From Cristatella mucedo (taxonomy: Eukaryota > Bryozoa > Phylactolaemata > Cristatellidae), in assembly GCA_009760855.2 (NCBI GenBank), contig WPIO01000579.1, positions 1 through 23,050 on the forward strand: a DNA stretch of 23,050 bases. Direction: 5' to 3'. The notes beneath the pieces were generated by a model. It saw only the letters and a list, made by a program, of their open reading frames with translations. It had not been told where the DNA came from and searched no databases. The translations under genes and the position numbers were made by a program. The number at the start of each line of letters is the position of its first letter. The stretch's first letter is position 1. Of the stretch, positions 20,094 through 23,050 are shown piece after piece.

Positions 20094-20310
20094 GTTCAAC
20101 ACTCTTGCGGAGGGAATACTCCTCTACACTAAGCGCGACCCGGACCCTAAACCCTACCCGGTGAACTAGAACTCGGTTTCCACCAGTGCGACCGGAATAC
20201 TCCACACACGCCAACTCAAGCACTCCTGCGGAGGAAATACTTCTCCACACTGAAGCGCGACCCGGAGCCCAATCCCTACCCGGTGAACTAGAGCTCCACA
20301 CACGCCAACT
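20094..20310 (-). repeat. ~120-bp direct duplication inside the solo LTR
   Basis: Two units at a 120-bp offset share TGCGGAGG(G)AATACT, GCGCGACCCGGA and CTACCCGGTGAACTAGA. The second unit lacks about 30 bp before CCACACACGCCAACT. It falls between the TATA box and the AATAAA signal. Confidence 0.85.
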
Positions 20311-20600
20311 ACGCCTAGCTCGCGCCGGCAAATCCCTATGCCGAGACCACGTGCTAGCGCGCACACACACGACACAAAAGAAACACAAAACACGAAAGAA
20401 CACACAAAATGCCAGCTCGGGCGCGATACGACCGCATTCAGTGGGTTCCACCGAATCCTCCATGCGCTGTCTCGTCTTGTTCCGTCCATCGTCGGCGGAC
20501 AGCCCGCCCTCCTCCCTCGCTTTCAGAGAAACGAGTGCGACGGCGTCGAAGCCGGACCAAAGACTAAAGACACGAGGCCAAGAGCGAGCGTCGCTCGACT

Positions 20601-20608
20601 CTTAAATA
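20601..20608 (-). promoter_or_regulatory. TATA box of the solo LTR
   Basis: TATTTAAG on the minus strand, about 400 bp from the start of the LTR. Transcription would begin near 20570 and run toward lower coordinates, into the giant inverted repeat. Confidence 0.5.
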
Positions 20609-21010
20609 CCTAGCAGAAACGATGGGGCAAGAGCTTAGTGGTATTGGGCCCGGACACCTTGGCCCATCACGGAAAGGAATTACTACCGTCCCCAGGCCAC
20701 TGGAAGGGCACCTCCGTCCAGCTTGAATAGCGAATGGGTTCCAGACGCTTCTTTCTTGGGAAGAGGGAAGGCAGGGGTTGACAGGCCAGCCAACATCTAT
20801 CAGCAGCTTCCGTGAGTATCGGACCAATTCTAAAGGCCGAATCGCCGCCGCTCGTCTCAGAGCTTCCTGGCCTGCTCCTAAGCGATTCCTCTCTAACCGC
20901 ACTGACGCTCCTCTCTGGCTCACTGCTCCAGGACAAAGGGGCTCTAGCCCGCCGCCGAACAGCTCTTGTTCGCTCTAAAATTCAGCCAAGGCCAGCAGAG
21001 TGCTACATGT

Positions 21011-21345
21011 CTATGGGGTTTTGGTAAACTGATGGATTTGGAAAAGTGGGTGGTAGGATGATTGGCCTCTCGTACGAGTAGATGTGAGAGATAGGCTAGA
21101 GCCAATACATGAAGTGACCTAAAGGTGATCGAATATACCTCAAACTCAATCAGTTACTTGGCTGGCAGCCAGTGTGGCTCGGCGAGAAATAGCTTGATGT
21201 GGCAACTGAGCTGCTCACGACAGACAAGAGTAGCTGTAAAGTTTTGCACCAGCTGCAATCAACGAACTCTACGTGCCTGTAGGCCAGAAAGCAGGGACTT
21301 ACAGAAGTCAGGACTGCATAATACTAACGCAGAAAGAAACTTAGA
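21011..21345 (-). pseudogene. CR1/L2-type retrotransposon, family 1 copy D fragment
   Basis: Aligns with 10343-10612 of copy C and the matching part of copy A. It retains the ~60 bp that copy C has lost. The plus-strand ORF 21125-21355 is antisense. It begins directly beside the solo LTR and ends at ACTTAGACGT, where family 2 sequence takes over. The 3-prime UTR is missing, so it is a truncated internal fragment. Confidence 0.8.
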
Positions 21346-22035
21346 CGTGAGATGACCAGAGGATGCAAACAGGCTGAAACTGATGCAGCAGTTCAGCTAG
21401 GTACGAAGATGCCAAGCCGTTGCTGGTCTTTTGGGTCAGCCTATGAACTTTGCTCTGTATTCGTTGCTCAGCCGGCATCCATCTCTTTTAGCAAAGGAGA
21501 CACGTGCTAAAACCGTGAGACTTGAAGACTAGCCTTGCAGCCATATTCATAGCTAGCTGCAGTGGCCTGGTAGCTTTCTTTAGCAGCCCAGCCAAAAGGG
21601 AATGACAATAATAGAGCCGAGACAAAACTAAGCAGGTAGATCAATTTTTTACAAGCAACTGTGGAAGATAGCTCCTAATCTTGGATAGCAATCAGACGGG
21701 ATGGCTAGCTGTAGAAGCAGTCTTCTGAATGAAGCATTTAAAGTTGAGGCAGCAGTCGAAAACGAAGCCTAAATTTCGAACACGTGGCGGTGGTCGCATA
21801 AGAGCATCACCTATTAGAAGAGAAAAGCCTTTTTATCCAGCCAAGCCCTTAGGCCGTCCTATGAACAGCAGCTCTGTGTTATGGCCATTGAATTTCGGGA
21901 AGTTTTGCGACACCCGGGATCGAATATCGGCAAAGCAAGCATTCAGTTTTTCAGTTGGGGCAGCAGATTCCAACGGTTGGAATGACAAATACAACTAAGT
22001 ATCGTCAGCATAGAAGTAATATCCTATTCCATGGG
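21346..22035 (-). pseudogene. CR1/L2-type retrotransposon, family 2 reverse transcriptase fragment with YADDT
   Basis: On the minus strand one largely continuous RT stretch of about 225 codons. GIGYYFYADDT holds the catalytic YADD (codons at 22001-22012), followed by NFLKFNGHNTELLFIG, then VRNLGFVFDCCLNF, SRLYYCHSLLAGLLKKATRP, LQLAMNMAARLVF, EQRIQSKVHRL and YLAELLHQFQP. These are the ordered palm and thumb landmarks of CR1/L2 RTs. Three or so stop codons and small shifts (for example before 21830 and near 21510) make it dead. The YADDT end overlaps the 89-codon antisense plus ORF (21729-21998). Sequence 5-prime of YADD is lost after about 22035. Confidence 0.85.
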
Positions 22036-22194
22036 CCTAAATCACTTTTCCCAGAGGTTGTGTATAGTCATTTGTTCTGCTATCCTTGTCGTTCTGCCGA
22101 GACTTTAAGGTCTCCTGAAACCAACCAGTTAGCATTGGTAATGCTCTGGGAAGTAGCAGATTACTTGAGCTTAAATGTAGAGCACTTCCTGTGA
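22036..22194 (+). other. Possible BTB-like ORF tail (very tentative)
   Basis: The plus-strand frame ending at TGA 22192-22194 reads SPETNQLALVMLWEVADYLS then LNVEHFL. This resembles the late part of a BTB/POZ fold (Y-T-G, L-S-P-E, L-L-x-x-A-D-Y-L). The region upstream of 22036 in the same frame is antisense retrotransposon, so an exon would have to start after that. I see no convincing splice acceptor or donor. It may be chance. Confidence 0.15.
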
Positions 22195-22382
22195 AATATA
22201 ACTAACAAACACTCACTGCGACGACCATGCTTATATATTAAGCTATAGCATTACCAAAGTCAGTTTTAGATGTGCCTATTCAGTTAGATTTCATGACAGA
22301 GTCACCTGCAGTGGGAACCAGACTTAATCGCTTGTAATCGCTCTCTCTTTTTTACCAATTAAGTCATGCTAGTATGCTGTAG

Positions 22383-22508
22383 ATGAAAGAGCTAATGAAA
22401 ATTCTGCTAATGAAGCAGTAGATACGGCTAAGAATCCAGGGTCTGCAGCTGCCACAGCTGATGTGTCTTCCTCCTCTGCATTGGCACCATTAAAGCATGC
22501 ACGAGCAG
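22383..22508 (+). other. Candidate protein-coding exon (126 nt, phase 1-1)
   Basis: A pyrimidine tract (CTCTCTCTTTTTTACC, 22341-22356) and an acceptor TGCTGTAG ending at 22382 precede 126 nt open in one frame. The frame reads ERANENSANEAVDTAKNPGS, then AAATADVSSSSALAPLKHAR, and ends at the donor GCAG followed by GTAAGC at 22509. Its length divides by 3 and it starts and ends in the same phase. The product is a low-complexity Ala/Ser/Asn/Glu linker with no domain. The tract-to-AG distance (about 25 nt) is on the long side. It is the best candidate for a host or transposon exon in the window, but composition alone cannot prove it. Confidence 0.3.
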
Positions 22509-22624
22509 GTAAGCACTGTGTAGTGGCACGGTCCTAAGAAACTGCTGCTTCCTCATGTCCTTAATTCGGCTTCGCCACGTTACTTTTTATGATATTGATT
22601 GACCGAAAATATGTACATAAAGCT

Positions 22625-22815
22625 GTCTAATGTATGAACACTGTGCATGCTGCCACGAACCATGCTTTCATACTGAATGTATGCAAGCCAGCTGTAACCA
22701 GGTTGTTCTAGTGGTTTATTGGACAAGCTCCAACTAACCATTCGATCGGGCTTACTTTGTAGTGAATGTAAAGTGCACAGAAACAGATCTGCAGATCTGT
22801 GATGCTCTCTCTTTA
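22625..22815 (+). pseudogene. CR1/L2-type retrotransposon, family 1 copy E, 3-prime UTR fragment
   Basis: Aligns with about 8895-9055 of copy B (CTGTGCATGCTGCCAC, GTTTAT, ACCATTCGATCGGGCTT, AATGTAAAG). There is no coding part. The 100-codon antisense ORF (22580-22882) here is accidental. Confidence 0.7.
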
Positions 22816-23050
22816 TCTCGCCTGCTGTATTCCACTTTTTCTTTATCAGTATATCCGTTCCATAATCGTCGCAATTCCTCAATTTTAATTCTCAATTTTC
22901 GTGTACCTTTCTGCTGTTAGCTCCTACCATAGTGCCCAACAATCGAATGCTTGAATAGCAAGCGGTCTAATTGCCTTTCCAGGTTTTATTAGTTCTCTCA
23001 CTTGTTGACTGTCGGTCTGATGAACCCTTGTCCGATGCTGCTTGCTCTTT
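22816..23050. other. Unassigned end of the window
   Basis: About 235 bases with no recognisable feature. The sequence is pyrimidine-rich in places. Confidence 0.4.

Larger units (their letters stand above)
19814..21007 (-). mobile_element. Solo LTR of an LTR retrotransposon (1194 bp)
   Basis: A GC-rich block bounded on the plus strand by TGTAACGCC at the left and GTGCTACA at the right, i.e. TGTA...TACA ends. On the minus strand it has the order expected of an LTR: a U3 region, a TATTTAAG TATA box (20601-20608), and an AATAAA signal (20030-20035) about 200 bp before the 3-prime end. No internal domain (gag, pol) or second LTR is present, so it is a solo LTR left by recombination. The flanks share at best a 4-bp near-repeat (TTTC and TGTC), so a target duplication is not convincing. 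Several overlapping ORFs on both strands here are composition artefacts of GC-rich DNA. The superfamily is unknown, with Gypsy-like the most likely. Confidence 0.75.

Noticed and set aside
19804-21012. Target-site duplication of the solo LTR
   Set aside because: The best match is TTTC against TGTC, four bases with a mismatch, which is not significant.
20062-21027. Many long overlapping ORFs right of the palindrome
   Set aside because: They lie inside a GC-rich solo LTR, overlap on both strands and show no domain.

Overview
This window is repeat-rich DNA from an animal nuclear genome. The evidence is eukaryotic and metazoan in flavour: long dinucleotide microsatellites, several decayed non-LTR retrotransposons of the CR1/L2 type, a fragment of a retrotransposon with a restriction-like endonuclease (R2/NeSL-type), a tRNA-derived SINE and a solo LTR. 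I cannot name the species. No intact host gene is visible, and every coding remnant except a few short exon-like segments belongs to a mobile element.

Layout: 1-2455 is a flank with a GA microsatellite and a CT-TA-TG-CT compound microsatellite. Positions 2456-6964 and 15293-19803 are the two arms of a very large inverted repeat (about 4.51 kb each, collinear, roughly nine bases in ten identical by eye) around an 8.3 kb spacer. Each arm carries the same unexplained content: an array of a degenerate ~30-bp motif, an AT-rich stretch, an ORF fragment resembling the C-terminal half of a THAP zinc finger, a 119-nt exon-like segment with matching splice sites, a short GTAGGTACTAC tandem repeat, and a promoter-like block leading into a short ORF that points toward the spacer. 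The arm ends coincide in both copies, so this may be a long-terminal-inverted-repeat or foldback-type DNA transposon, or an old inverted duplication. The sequence alone does not decide.

The spacer (6965-15292) is nested retrotransposon debris: two CR1/L2 copies (family 1) lying head to head, a third copy split by a 1.7 kb R2/NeSL-type element, fragments of a second CR1/L2 family (family 2) including a 282-bp tandem duplication, and a tRNA-SINE. To the right of the inverted repeat lie a 1.19 kb solo LTR only 10 bp from the arm end, a family 1 fragment, a family 2 reverse-transcriptase fragment with a YADDT active site, a very tentative BTB-like ORF, a 126-nt candidate exon on the plus strand, and a last family 1 fragment.

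Nothing forms a working pathway. The most interesting object is the giant inverted repeat with its conserved internal THAP-like and exon-like segments. Identities are by-eye estimates, and element boundaries are accurate to about 10-30 bp unless stated.
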